This document shows positions 1 to 7,096 of a DNA stretch of 64,000 nucleotides, piece by piece. Position 1 is the first letter of the stretch, and each line of letters opens with the position of its first letter. A model generated the notes under the pieces. That model searched no databases, was not told the DNA's origin, and worked only from the letters and a program-made list of their open reading frames with translations. Location: assembly GCA_013360215.1 (NCBI GenBank), contig JABWCP010000016.1:1-64000 (forward strand), read 5' to 3'. Made by a program: the position numbers and the translations under genes. This DNA is from a bacterium (GTDB lineage: Bacteria; CLD3; SB21).

Positions 1-318
1 ATCACGCACTTGCGCCAATACGTTATTGGAAAATTTTACGAAATCATCATTTTTAGCGACGAAATCCGTTTCGCAGTTAATCTCTACCATGACCGCAAAA
101 TTGCGCGCATCGTTGACCGATGAAAGTACGGTACCTTCATTGGCAACACGGCTTTGTTTTTCGGCTGATTTTTTGAGACCGCGTTCACGGAGAATTTCTA
201 CCGCTTTGGCGGCATCCCCGCCGGCTTCAGTGAGTGCTTTTTTGCACTCCATCATACCCGCGCCGGTTTCTTCGCGTAATTTCATTACGGCCGAAGCACT
301 AATTTCTACAGCTGACAT
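1..318 (-). CDS. tsf: Elongation factor Ts, N-terminal part (runs off the window)
   Basis: The reverse strand from ATG at 318 stays open to the window edge and encodes the first 106 residues of EF-Ts, the nucleotide-exchange factor that recycles EF-Tu from its GDP form. The N-terminal UBA-like helical domain is clear, with the ETGAGMMECKKAL signature near residues 17-29. It is followed by the TDFVAKNDDF motif near residues 84-93, which is the EF-Tu contact region in this family. A good ribosome site (AGGAG about 10 bases upstream) supports the start. It lies 50 bp behind rpsB, the usual rpsB-tsf pairing. The C-terminal part is outside the window, so its integrity cannot be judged. Confidence 0.95.
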   Translation of the reverse strand, partial: MSAVEISASAVMKLREETGAGMMECKKALTEAGGDAAKAVEILRERGLKKSAEKQSRVANEGTVLSSVNDARNFAVMVEINCETDFVAKNDDFVKFSNNVLAQVRD

Positions 319-368
319 ATTTTTATAAAACTCCTGTTCCGAGGTTTGTAAAATTCCGGTGCACGGAA

Positions 369-1211
369 TTAATCTTCTTTTTTCACTTCTTTTTTACCGA
401 GACGCTTTTTGTTGAAATTCGTCTCTTCATACTTCATACGGGTTTCATCTTTGACCCGTTCTTCATCCACTTCGGCGATTTCTTTTTCTTTAGCAGCAGC
501 TACGGCGTGTTGGTTGGCTTCCGCAACGGCATCGGCTATAGTTTTGGTGATCGCTTCGATGGATTTGGTCGCGTCATCGTTACCTGGAATTACGTGCTGA
601 ACTGTATCCGGATCGCAATTGGTATCCACGATAGCAAATACGGGAATTCCGAGCACATTGGCTTCTTTGACGGCGATGTGTTCTTTTTTAACATCCACGA
701 CAAATACCGCACCCGGTAATTGTTTCATATCTTCGATACCGCCGAGCACAATCTTAAGTTTGGCTTTTTCGCGCTCCAACATGAGGCGTTCTTTTTTAGT
801 AATCTTTTCAAACGTACCGTCAATTTCTTTTTTCTCGATATTCTTCATGTGCTTGATGCTTTTACGAATTGTCGAGAAATTGGTGAGCATACCGCCCAAC
901 CAGCGTTCCGTCACAAAGAAGGAATTGGCGCGTTTGGCTTCATTTTGAACGATTTCTTTAGCTTGTTTTTTGGTTCCGACAAAAAGAACACGTTCACCGT
1001 TGGCAACAATTTTTGCCAGCGCTTTGCAAGCACCTTCCAGTGAATGGACCGTTTTACGCAAATCCAAAATGTGAATACCGTTCTTTTCCATGAAAATATA
1101 CGGCTTCATTTTGGGATTCCAACGGCGGGTCAAGTGACCAAAGTGTACGCCGGCCGCTAAAAGTTCTTCCGTTTTCTTTTTGGGATCAAATGAGACTTGG
1201 ACTTCAGACAT
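369..1211 (-). CDS. rpsB: 30S ribosomal protein S2
   Basis: This 280-residue protein is uS2, a late-assembling protein of the small subunit that binds at the head-body junction together with S1. Family hallmarks are the [14 protein letters not shown] motif near residue 22, [10 protein letters not shown] near residue 77, [11 protein letters not shown] near residue 102 and the VDTNCDPD motif near residue 195. The last 50 or so residues form a highly charged, Lys/Glu-rich tail beyond the core fold, a common variable extension. The start has a strong AGGAG site. It follows rplM-rpsI and precedes tsf. A terminator lies between rpsI and rpsB, so rpsB-tsf is probably a separate transcription unit with its own structured leader. 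Confidence 0.97.
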   Translation of the reverse strand: MSEVQVSFDPKKKTEELLAAGVHFGHLTRRWNPKMKPYIFMEKNGIHILDLRKTVHSLEGACKALAKIVANGERVLFVGTKKQAKEIVQNEAKRANSFFVTERWLGGMLTNFSTIRKSIKHMKNIEKKEIDGTFEKITKKERLMLEREKAKLKIVLGGIEDMKQLPGAVFVVDVKKEHIAVKEANVLGIPVFAIVDTNCDPDTVQHVIPGNDDATKSIEAITKTIADAVAEANQHAVAAAKEKEIAEVDEERVKDETRMKYEETNFNKKRLGKKEVKKED

Positions 1212-1234
1212 GAGAAACTCCTTACAGGGTTAAA

Positions 1235-1346
1235 CGACCACTTTCGTCGCTTTTGAGCGAAACTCCGCCGGTAGCAGCGGGGCACCCTCGTTCAAATCAG
1301 AAAGTGTGATTGTTTGAAAATACGCACTGCATGATTCATTCAGTGC
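1235..1346 (-). promoter_or_regulatory. Candidate structured leader of rpsB (possible S2 autoregulatory element)
   Basis: Between the rpsI terminator and the rpsB ribosome site the minus strand can form several short hairpins. One has arms GCACTG/CAGTGC (1324-1346), one CCGC/GCGG (1265-1280), one TCGCT/AGCGA (1247-1260) and one CGAC/GTCG (1235-1249). The last two share bases, so they exclude each other, and the final one ends about 24 bases from the start codon. Ribosomal protein S2 is known to repress its own mRNA in other bacteria. Assigning that role here is inference from position and pairing only. No promoter of good quality was recognised inside this stretch. Confidence 0.35.
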
Positions 1347-1357
1347 TTTGTTTAAAA

Positions 1358-1399
1358 ATATAAAAGAAGTCGGTCACACACATAGCGCGTATGACCGAC
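1358..1399 (-). terminator. Intrinsic terminator after rpsI
   Basis: On the minus strand an 8-bp perfect stem GTCGGTCA/TGACCGAC (1392-1399 with 1369-1376) is followed by a T-rich run (TTCTTTTATATTTTT). It sits 22 bp past the rpsI stop and separates rplM-rpsI from rpsB-tsf. The T-run is interrupted, so termination may be partial. Confidence 0.7.
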
Positions 1400-1420
1400 A
1401 CCACTTTTTCGATTAACGAA

Positions 1421-1810
1421 TTAACGTTTGCTGAACTGGTAACGCTTACGAGCCTTAGCCAAACCGTATTTACGACGTTCTTTCATACGGGGATCGCGGC
1501 TCATCGCACCGATGGGTTTCAGAGCTTTTTTCATCTCTTCATCGATTTTTACGAGGGCACGCGCGATACCAAGACGAATCGCGCCGGCTTGACCACTCGG
1601 TCCGCCGCCACGGGTCAAAGCAATCACATCATATTTGGAACCGGCTTCGACTACCGTCAAAGGTTCGGTCACGTGAATCTGATGCGATCCGCGGGGAAAA
1701 TAATCTTTGATGTCGCGATGGTTGATCGTCACCTTGCCGTTGCCGGGTACGAGGCGAACTCGTGCGGTCGCGGTCTTGCGGCGGCCAACAGCTGCTAATG
1801 GTGCGCTCAT
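1421..1810 (-). CDS. rpsI: 30S ribosomal protein S9
   Basis: This is uS9, 129 residues, whose basic C-terminal tail reaches into the ribosomal P site. The family motifs GRRKTATARVRL at residues 9-20, LTRGGGPSGQAGAIR near residue 65 and the terminal KARKRYQFSKR are all present. That ending is the conserved tRNA-contacting tail. A longer reading from GTG at 1816 is possible, but the AGGAG site would then overlap the start codon. ATG at 1810 has that site at normal spacing and is preferred. It is 19 bp behind rplM, the nearly universal rplM-rpsI pair. Confidence 0.97.
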   Translation of the reverse strand: MSAPLAAVGRRKTATARVRLVPGNGKVTINHRDIKDYFPRGSHQIHVTEPLTVVEAGSKYDVIALTRGGGPSGQAGAIRLGIARALVKIDEEMKKALKPIGAMSRDPRMKERRKYGLAKARKRYQFSKR

Positions 1811-1829
1811 GGTCACTCCTGTTTATAAA

Positions 1830-2270
1830 TTAAAATTTTAACGTTTCAGGATTCTGAGCTGAATGCGGATGTTTTTCGCCCGCATAAATTTTCAGCTTCT
1901 TTATCATTTTAGCGCCGAGCGTGTTTTTGGGCAGCATGCCATGCACGGCCAAATACACAACGCGTTCCGGTTTGGTGCGAATCATATCTTCAAACTTAGT
2001 GATTCGTTGTCCGCCGGGATACATCGTATTATGAATGTATTCTTTGATTTTTGTTTTTTTGCCGGTCAAGCGAACTTTGTCCGCATTCACTACGACCACA
2101 AAATCTCCGCAATCCATATGCGGCGCATAATACGCTTTGTTTTTGCCTTTGAGAATTGACGCTACACGGCTGGCAAAGCGACCCAGTGTTTGGTCAGCAG
2201 CATCCACGACGAACCACTTCTGTTTGATTTGGTCGGCCTTGGGCATCAATGTCTTGTTCGAAACTTTCAC
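1830..2270 (-). CDS. rplM: 50S ribosomal protein L13
   Basis: This is uL13, 146 residues, an early-assembly protein of the large subunit. Recognisable segments are WFVVDAADQTLGRFAS near residue 19, the HMDCGDFVVVVNADKV block near residue 51, and VHGMLPKNTLGAKMIKKLK near residue 109. The start codon is GTG, supported by an AAGGAG site with 8-base spacing. It is the first gene of the rplM-rpsI unit, behind a canonical sigma-70-type promoter. Confidence 0.97.
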   Translation of the reverse strand: MKVSNKTLMPKADQIKQKWFVVDAADQTLGRFASRVASILKGKNKAYYAPHMDCGDFVVVVNADKVRLTGKKTKIKEYIHNTMYPGGQRITKFEDMIRTKPERVVYLAVHGMLPKNTLGAKMIKKLKIYAGEKHPHSAQNPETLKF

Positions 2271-2333
2271 GGTATAAACTCCTTAGAGCCTAAATGTATA
2301 AAAATATTATAACTTACGCATTTTAGGGGACGC

Positions 2334-2362
2334 AATATAATAAACGACCTAAGACAATGCAA
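2334..2362 (-). promoter_or_regulatory. Sigma-70-type promoter of rplM-rpsI
   Basis: The minus strand reads TTGCAT (2357-2362), a 17-base spacer, then TATATT (2334-2339), about 64 bases upstream of the GTG of rplM. Spacing is ideal. It faces a ribosomal protein operon, as expected for a strong housekeeping promoter. It is not the TTTG/TAnnTTTG type described for Bacteroidia. Confidence 0.7.
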
Positions 2363-2490
2363 GAAGTTTTTAATAAAAAAGTAATTGATTATTATTCATG
2401 CGATAAAGACCGTTTTTGTCATTCGCATCCTTTGCTCTAAACCCCTTTTAAACAACGATCTATCAGCCGATTTTTTAATGCCGTATTTGT

Positions 2491-3570
2491 TCAATCATAC
2501 ATTCGAACATTCTTTTCTAAAAAACTGCGCATTGTTTCAGCGGAACGGTTATCATGCACGGCAAACTGTTCCAGTTCGGTTGTATCATTTTTCAAGTAAC
2601 CACCCGGTTGTGTTTTAGAGCCGACACTGATCGAGGTTACGCCAAGCTTCAATGTGCGATTGCGAAAATCGGGTGATTCGCGCGTCGACATCGCTATATC
2701 CCAATCCGGATTGATCCATCGAAATACCGCAATCAAATAATGCAAATCACTCTCAAATACATCGGAGGCTTTATTTTGCACACCGACAGCAGGTCGAATA
2801 CGCGGAAATGAAATAGTGATTTGCAACTTGGGATACGCTTCTTTGAGATACGCCGCATGCATGGCTAAAAAAAACGCATCCACACGCCAGTTCTCAAGCC
2901 CGAGCAAAACACCTAATCCGATTTTCGAAATCCCCGACATCGCAATGCGATCCGGTGTTTCAAGCCGATGGCAGAAATGCGACTTCATTCCGCGCGGATG
3001 ATATAGACGGTAGTTAGTCTCATGATACGTTTCTTGATATATATAAACCCCTTCACACCCGGCTTCGCGGAGTAAAGCGTAGTCATCCGTATTCAACGGT
3101 TGTACCTCGATCCGTACATGGTCAAATAATGTTTTGGCTATACGCACAGCCTCCGCAATATAGGTTACGCCTGCAAATCGACGCTCTTCGCCTGTGACCA
3201 ATAGCACACGACGAACACCCGTCGCCGCTATCGCTTGTAATTCTTTTTCGATCTGTGCTTGATTGAGCACAACGCGTTGAATTTTATTTTCTACACGAAA
3301 TCCACAATACGTACAACTGTTGTGACAATAATTTGACAGATAAAGCGGGGTGTACAAATGAATCGGGCGATGGATTTGCTGTTTAGCTTGTTGAGCTATT
3401 ACATGACGATATGCGTCGGAGGCCGGAGAAAGCAGAGTTATAACGTCTTCGGGAAATTTAATATCAGACGCATCGGCAAGGATATTTTCTACCGATTTTT
3501 TTGTTCGTGTGTCTAAAAGATTCTCTACTACAGGCCAGCGATAAGATTGCCAACGCGAATAAAAAGACAT
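2491..3570 (-). CDS. thiH: 2-iminoacetate (dehydroglycine) synthase, radical SAM tyrosine lyase ThiH
   Basis: ThiH cleaves tyrosine with a 5'-deoxyadenosyl radical to give 2-iminoacetate (dehydroglycine) for the thiazole ring of thiamine, releasing p-cresol. The radical-SAM CxxxCxxC motif is in CHNSCTYCGF near residue 84, and the IEVQPLNTDDYALLREAGC and GLGVLLGLENWR segments match the family. There is no C-terminal Cys cluster of the HydG type, so the hydrogenase-maturation paralogue is unlikely. I start at ATG 3570, 8 bp after the upstream stop, giving 359 residues. A longer reading to 3654 would overlap the previous gene. No other thiamine genes are visible. Its place at the end of the cbb3 operon may be incidental. 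Confidence 0.9.
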   Translation of the reverse strand: MSFYSRWQSYRWPVVENLLDTRTKKSVENILADASDIKFPEDVITLLSPASDAYRHVIAQQAKQQIHRPIHLYTPLYLSNYCHNSCTYCGFRVENKIQRVVLNQAQIEKELQAIAATGVRRVLLVTGEERRFAGVTYIAEAVRIAKTLFDHVRIEVQPLNTDDYALLREAGCEGVYIYQETYHETNYRLYHPRGMKSHFCHRLETPDRIAMSGISKIGLGVLLGLENWRVDAFFLAMHAAYLKEAYPKLQITISFPRIRPAVGVQNKASDVFESDLHYLIAVFRWINPDWDIAMSTRESPDFRNRTLKLGVTSISVGSKTQPGGYLKNDTTELEQFAVHDNRSAETMRSFLEKNVRMYD

Positions 3571-3577
3571 AGTAAGA

Positions 3578-4294
3578 TTAATGTTTGGAACAACAGGATT
3601 CGCTACTACCGGCAGCCACGGCGTGCATATCCGGACTGATATACGGGATACCAAGAGACAGCCCCCTGAGAATCAATAAAACAGCCACGCCACCTACTAC
3701 GACAGGAATCAATCTAGTGATTTTCTGGCGCGTTGTGGTGGTAATGAATTGACCAAAAATTGCAACAGCGGTCATTGCCGGCAACGTGCCCAATCCGAAT
3801 AATGCCATATACAACGCACCTTCCCACGCATGACCTGTGGCCATAGCACCTCCGAGCGCTATGTAGACCAATCCACACGGTAAAAACCCGTTGAGTAAAC
3901 CCAGTGTGAGGAGTGATGTAGGATTGGGATCACGCAGAACTTGACCAAACCATCTCCGCATCGCTGTCCAACCGCCCTGGAGCGATGAGTCCGGCCATAT
4001 TTTTTGTTTGATCGAATTCGGCAGAAAAAGCGCTAACAAAATGGCCACACCAAGCCCAATAGATAATCCTTGTTGGAGCCCAACGGTCTGCAGCGTCGCA
4101 CCAACTGCCCCTACAACCAAACCCATCATGGCATATGTAAAAGCTCGGCCGCCATTGTACAGCAAAGCTGATCTTACCAGCATAAACCACCGACGATCAC
4201 GTTGTGGTATCGCTAATGCCAATGGACCACACATGCCGATACAGTGGAAACTTCCAAGTACACCCACCAATAATGCTGAGTATATTTCAAACAT
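3578..4294 (-). CDS. Sulfite exporter TauE/SafE-like membrane protein of cbb3 operons
   Basis: This 238-residue protein has about six hydrophobic segments. It carries the GSFHCIGMCGPLALAI signature near residues 15-30, with a His-Cys and Met-Cys-Gly-Pro pair typical of the COG2836-type family often coded beside ccoGHIS. Members resemble the DsbD/CcdA membrane fold and are suspected to act in metal (copper) or redox handling during oxidase maturation, though this is not firmly established. The C-terminus ends in SCCSKH, an extra Cys/His cluster that could bind metal (inference). It follows ccoH by 18 bp, so it belongs to the same operon. Confidence 0.8.
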   Translation of the reverse strand: MFEIYSALLVGVLGSFHCIGMCGPLALAIPQRDRRWFMLVRSALLYNGGRAFTYAMMGLVVGAVGATLQTVGLQQGLSIGLGVAILLALFLPNSIKQKIWPDSSLQGGWTAMRRWFGQVLRDPNPTSLLTLGLLNGFLPCGLVYIALGGAMATGHAWEGALYMALFGLGTLPAMTAVAIFGQFITTTTRQKITRLIPVVVGGVAVLLILRGLSLGIPYISPDMHAVAAGSSESCCSKH

Positions 4295-4312
4295 AATAAG
4301 CGACTCGCCGAT

Positions 4313-4759
4313 TTATTCGATGTAAATTACATCTTCAAGATAATAATCATTATTTTCCGATTTCCATTCTAGCTTTGCACGCCACATCCCGGGTAATGCT
4401 TTTTGTAAATCTATCGCTTGCGATCGTAGGCTGTCAAGCTTCAAAGGTACGACGATATCCCGATCGGCATCCGATGCACGATACAAGGTCAGTGTGCCGC
4501 CTGTGATTTGTGAGATTGGCTCAGGAAAAACTACTGTCATCGCACGCTCGGAAATATTCCATGTCGGTTTTTGTTCCAACTTCTTCGTACGTTTGATCGC
4601 TTGAATTCGCTTTTCATAAGCAATCTCATTGTCGTAATAGTTGGTACTTACTAAATCCTCACGACTCATGGAGGAAACAAATACCATTCCAAGAATGAGA
4701 AGCGCAAAACCAACATAGAGCACAGTGATTCGGAATCCCCAGTTTTTAAATAATGACAT
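4313..4759 (-). CDS. ccoH: FixH/CcoH-like cbb3 oxidase assembly protein
   Basis: This small membrane-anchored protein has one N-terminal transmembrane helix (about residues 10-30) followed by a periplasmic domain of about 115 residues. The NYYDNEIAYEKRIQAI segment after the helix is the usual FixH landmark, and the WRAKLEW stretch near the C-terminus also fits. FixH/CcoH is required for stable cbb3 assembly in other bacteria. I start at ATG 4759 (148 residues) behind AAGGA. A GTG at 4774 would add five residues and overlap the ccoG stop. The position between ccoG and the SafE-like gene supports the call. Confidence 0.85.
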   Translation of the reverse strand: MSLFKNWGFRITVLYVGFALLILGMVFVSSMSREDLVSTNYYDNEIAYEKRIQAIKRTKKLEQKPTWNISERAMTVVFPEPISQITGGTLTLYRASDADRDIVVPLKLDSLRSQAIDLQKALPGMWRAKLEWKSENNDYYLEDVIYIE

Positions 4760-4770
4760 ACCTCTTCCTT

Positions 4771-6201
4771 TCACTGCATTGGTGACACAAACGAAGTTTC
4801 TTCGGTTGAAACTTTCATTCCGTCTTTATATACACCTATTTTAATTCTAGTATTCATCGTACGGATTGACTTACGCGGAATATCTACTAAAAACGTAGAC
4901 TCTACCAATTCGTCCGGATGCAACCGCAATTCATGGGTACCGATCAGTGCAATATTACCTTCCACACCTTCAAGTTTAAACTCAATTTGCATCGCATCAA
5001 ATGTCTTATTGAGCACTTTGGCTGTATACACATTCCGTATATCACCATTCTCCATAAGTTGGAAGATCGGTCCTTTCGCGCGTAAAATCGTTGTTTGAAT
5101 ATCTTTACGTTTGAAAAGGAAAACAGACGTCACTGTAATCAATACAGTGAGGACCGCCGAATACAAAACAATACGCGGCGTAATTTTGAAAGGTAATTTT
5201 TGCGAAATAAGATTATATGAGCCGTAGCGGATGAGGTTTTTAGGCCGCTTGATTTTTTCCATGACGGAGTCGCAAGCATCCATACATGCCGTACAGTTAA
5301 CGCATTCCATCTGTGTGCCATTACGAATATCAATTCCTGTCGGGCATACCTGTACGCATAATTTACAATCAATACAGTCACCCAAGTTTTCACCATCGGT
5401 ATTCCCTTTTTTTAGTTTTCCTCGGGGTTCACCACGCTGAAAATCATACATGACACCGATGGAATTTTTATCCAGTAATACGGACTGCAGGCGGCCATAG
5501 GGACAAACATAGATGCAAGCTTGTTCGCGAAAACGGGAAAAGATACCATAGAATATCAGACTAAAAATCGTCATCGCCGTAAAACCGTTGACGTGCATCC
5601 CGATCGGATCGTTGATGATTTTGAATAACTCATCAACACCGATAATATACGCGAGCAAGGTGTTACCGATAACCCACGAAATCGCAAAAAAGATAATATG
5701 CTTAAATGTTTTCTTGAGGATTTTGTCGGCATTCCATGGCGCTTGATCCAATGCGTATTGTTTGGGTCCGTCACCTTCAATCCAGAATTCGATTTTTCTA
5801 AAAACCATTTCCATAAAAATCGTTTGGGGACATGCCCAACCGCACCAAATACGCCCAAATACGGCAGTAAAAAGGACGATAAATATGACGATGGAAAGAA
5901 ACGTGAGCGCAAAAAGATAAAAATCTTGCGGCCAAAAGGCTAAACCAAATAGTATGAATTTTCGCTCCAGTATATTGAGCATGATAAAAGGATGGCCATC
6001 TACTTTGATAAACGGTACGCCAAAAAGCACGACGAGTAGAATGATCGAAACGATCACTCGCCAATGATGAAATGCTCCGGCGACAAGCTTTGGGTAAATC
6101 CAAATACGTGCACCTTTTTTATCAATAATTCCTATACGGTCTCGATACGTTTCACCGTCCGCATTCTTAATCTGCGCTAATTCCTCTTTTATCTCAGCCA
6201 T
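4771..6201 (-). CDS. ccoG: cbb3 oxidase accessory protein CcoG (FixG/RdxA type iron-sulfur membrane protein)
   Basis: This 476-residue protein has about five transmembrane helices and two ferredoxin-like clusters. CGWACPQ lies near residue 122 and CIYVCPYGRLQ near residue 230, in the NapH-like membrane part. CIDCKLCVQVCP (about 275) and CVNCTACMDAC (about 302) form the 4Fe-4S ferredoxin domain. The C-terminal 140 residues after the last helix form an Ig-like periplasmic domain usual for this family. In Rhodobacter CcoG reduces copper(II) during delivery to the cbb3 catalytic subunit; the same role is inferred here. It lies 24 bp after ccoP and overlaps the possible GTG start of ccoH. Confidence 0.95.
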   Translation of the reverse strand: MAEIKEELAQIKNADGETYRDRIGIIDKKGARIWIYPKLVAGAFHHWRVIVSIILLVVLFGVPFIKVDGHPFIMLNILERKFILFGLAFWPQDFYLFALTFLSIVIFIVLFTAVFGRIWCGWACPQTIFMEMVFRKIEFWIEGDGPKQYALDQAPWNADKILKKTFKHIIFFAISWVIGNTLLAYIIGVDELFKIINDPIGMHVNGFTAMTIFSLIFYGIFSRFREQACIYVCPYGRLQSVLLDKNSIGVMYDFQRGEPRGKLKKGNTDGENLGDCIDCKLCVQVCPTGIDIRNGTQMECVNCTACMDACDSVMEKIKRPKNLIRYGSYNLISQKLPFKITPRIVLYSAVLTVLITVTSVFLFKRKDIQTTILRAKGPIFQLMENGDIRNVYTAKVLNKTFDAMQIEFKLEGVEGNIALIGTHELRLHPDELVESTFLVDIPRKSIRTMNTRIKIGVYKDGMKVSTEETSFVSPMQ

Positions 6202-6225
6202 AATACCGCGTAATCAACTTTCTTT

Positions 6226-6891
6226 TTATTGTTTGACCAGATCACCTTGCGGCGCTTTAGCATTCGGTGGATTGGTACCCCGTAGTGTTAGAATATAACT
6301 GGAAACCAAAAGCACATTTTTTTCACCGAGTTGTTTCCAAGAAATCATTCCTTTTTCGGGAACACCTTTCCAAGCCGTTCGCACGACATTATTGATACCC
6401 GCGCCGTGAATCCAATAATCGTCCGTCAGATTAGGCCCGATACCACCTTCGCCCAGTTTACCGTGACAAGGTACACAGTTAACGGTGAAAATCTCTTTGC
6501 CTTTACCGAGGCTTGCGGCATCGGTTAGAGCCGTAAACTCTTTAGTAAGTTCTTCTTCTTTCGGTTTTTCGGCGGCCGGCATAAAGGCTACAACGCCTTT
6601 ATTGGTCGGGTCGGTTGGCTTATAATAATACGGGCCTTTGTAACCGGTACCAAGCACATCAGCTTTTTGATAATTAGGATCCATTTCTTTGGTCCATGTA
6701 TTATCAAATTCTTTTTTGTATTCATCCACCGAGCGATCGCCTATTTCCAAAACATGATAAAATATCAAGTAGATGACAGCCCAAACGATCGTGATGTAAA
6801 ACATATTGACCCACCAGGGCGGGAGTGGATTATCGTATTCGCGAATGCCGTCATAATCATGATCAAGCAATTCATCTTTGACTTCAGCCAT
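6226..6891 (-). CDS. ccoP: cbb3-type cytochrome c oxidase subunit III (CcoP), single haem c
   Basis: CcoP feeds electrons to the catalytic CcoN subunit. The protein has the N-terminal cytoplasmic segment DGIREYDNPLPPWW, one transmembrane helix (about residues 30-50) and a periplasmic cytochrome c domain with one CVPCH haem motif near residue 139. IGPNLTDDYWIHG follows, and the axial Met is probably in GMISWKQL. Proteobacterial CcoP usually has two CxxCH motifs; here only one is visible in 221 residues. ATG 6891 is chosen because a strong GGAGG site, lying inside the last codons of ccoQ, precedes it. A longer reading to 6945 would overlap ccoQ. Confidence 0.95.
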   Translation of the reverse strand: MAEVKDELLDHDYDGIREYDNPLPPWWVNMFYITIVWAVIYLIFYHVLEIGDRSVDEYKKEFDNTWTKEMDPNYQKADVLGTGYKGPYYYKPTDPTNKGVVAFMPAAEKPKEEELTKEFTALTDAASLGKGKEIFTVNCVPCHGKLGEGGIGPNLTDDYWIHGAGINNVVRTAWKGVPEKGMISWKQLGEKNVLLVSSYILTLRGTNPPNAKAPQGDLVKQ

Positions 6892-6892
6892 A

Positions 6893-7096
6893 TTATTTTC
6901 CTCCGTGTTTGTATCCGTTGTTTGATACAGCGATTTCTTCGCCATCGAGCGGCATCGTTTCCATATGGTGCAGATGCCGCTTATCTATACGCACAAGCCA
7001 CGCGATCAGACCCACAAAAAAAACGAAGAAGATCACGAGCGCTATGGTCGGCCATATTTCCAGACCGCCTGCGTTTTCCAAAATGCGACGTAACAT
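6893..7096 (-). CDS. ccoQ: CcoQ/FixQ-like small cbb3 oxidase subunit
   Basis: This 67-residue protein has a single strongly hydrophobic helix (about residues 15-37) followed by a charged tail, as in CcoQ, the small subunit that stabilises cbb3 oxidase. The start ATG overlaps the stop of ccoNO (TAATG), and its stop is followed at once by the ccoP ATG. Its last codons carry the ccoP ribosome site, so the three genes are probably translationally coupled. The family is short and poorly conserved, so the call rests on size, topology and position. Confidence 0.8.
   Translation of the reverse strand: MLRRILENAGGLEIWPTIALVIFFVFFVGLIAWLVRIDKRHLHHMETMPLDGEEIAVSNNGYKHGGK

Noticed and set aside
2385-2490. 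Terminator after thiH
   Set aside because: No stable hairpin with a T-run was found downstream of thiH on the minus strand.
3571-3654. Upstream extension of thiH
   Set aside because: It would overlap the end of the SafE-like gene by 77 bases and adds residues unlike the family.
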